Source: Sphingomonas paeninsulae | Lineage (GTDB): Bacteria > Pseudomonadota > Alphaproteobacteria > Sphingomonadales > Sphingomonadaceae | DNA length: 64,000 nt | Direction: 5' to 3' | Assembly: GCF_003660165.1 (NCBI RefSeq) | Contig: NZ_CP032829.1 | Coordinates: 2,245,001-2,309,000 of the forward strand | In this document: positions 63,832 through 64,000 of the stretch, piece by piece | Layout of the letters: every line of letters begins with the position of its first letter | Numbering within the stretch: position 1 is the first letter of the stretch | The notes under the pieces: model-generated | Told to the model about the DNA's origin: nothing | What the model saw: only the letters and a program-made list of their open reading frames with translations | Databases searched by the model: none | Program-made: the position numbers and the translations under genes

Positions 63832-64000
63832 ATGACAAAGATTCTCTTGGCAGGTGCTACAGGTATGGTCGGCACAGCGACGCTGAAGCTGTTGCTGGAG
63901 GACAGGCGTGTGACGCAGGTCGTTGCACCGACGCGGCGGCCGCTACGGCCGCACGCGAAGCTGCTGAACCCAATCGTGAATAGTACGGACCTGCCGTACG
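63832..64000 (+). CDS. NAD(P)-binding oxidoreductase (5' part, runs off window)
   Basis: 56 codons from ATG 63832: MTKILLAGATGMVGTATLKL and VVAPTRRPLRPH. The GATGMVG glycine-rich loop marks an atypical short-chain dehydrogenase/NAD(P)H-binding (YwnB-like) protein. The rest lies outside the window. Confidence 0.8.
   Translation, partial: MTKILLAGATGMVGTATLKLLLEDRRVTQVVAPTRRPLRPHAKLLNPIVNSTDLPY

Noticed and set aside
1-64000. tRNA or rRNA genes
   Set aside because: No intergenic stretch shows a cloverleaf, a TTCGA-type T loop with matching stems, or rRNA sequence.

Overview
The window looks like chromosomal DNA of an alphaproteobacterium of the Sphingomonadales (Sphingomonas or a close relative). 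This is inferred from the high G+C, the zwf-edd-glk-eda Entner-Doudoroff operon, the cobA-DUF2849-cysI-DUF934-cysH sulfur operon, the split gcvPA/gcvPB, a lone TonB-dependent receptor and frequent TTG/GTG starts. Almost all of it is housekeeping and core-metabolic. I found no rRNA, tRNA, CRISPR array, complete insertion sequence or prophage.

Layout. 1-6095 (minus): part of a tad/cpa pilus locus (cpaA, cpaB, cpaC, cpaD, cpaE, tadB), with cpaF and the Flp pilin absent from their usual places. 6140-11505: a hydrolase and FAD oxidoreductase pair, a DUF1508 protein, the ispH-thrB-rnhA operon and a lipoprotein. 11528-16244: a glycine cleavage operon (gcvT-gcvH-gcvPA-gcvPB) behind a tandem glycine riboswitch. 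16331-17095: a compositionally foreign orphan with an HEPN-like R-x5-H motif. 17257-31985: dcd, rnr, glpD-glpK, a 2-hydroxyacid dehydrogenase, proS, a DMT transporter, a Tat-exported DUF885 protein, cdd, a UPF0262 gene, an EmrA-like adaptor and dnaB. 32079-35978 (minus): assimilatory sulfate and sulfite reduction with siroheme synthesis. 36053-44902: astD, selO, a hydrolase, a glycosyltransferase, a nitronate monooxygenase-like enzyme and a TonB receptor. 44952-47467: an Amt-like protein lacking the pore histidines, an SH3 protein and a PilD-type prepilin peptidase. 47457-52292 (minus): the Entner-Doudoroff operon. 52549-63402: a small exported protein, a TIGR03032 protein, and two large autotransporters on either side of an AlkC-like repair protein. 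63411-64000: a strong hairpin, a likely IS5 transposase scrap and the start of an NAD(P)-binding protein.

Three conserved genes (gcvPB, eda and the repeat autotransporter) are each broken by one missing base in or beside a G/C run. In each, adding one base restores the whole family-like protein. This is more likely a systematic consensus or sequencing problem than three real pseudogenes. In addition, cpaB and cpaC are joined in frame with no stop codon between them.

I do not see a clear new multi-gene system. The best leads are the Amt paralogue with a rebuilt pore, the HEPN-like orphan, and the autotransporter with 104-residue super-repeats behind a perfect FNR/FixK-type palindrome.
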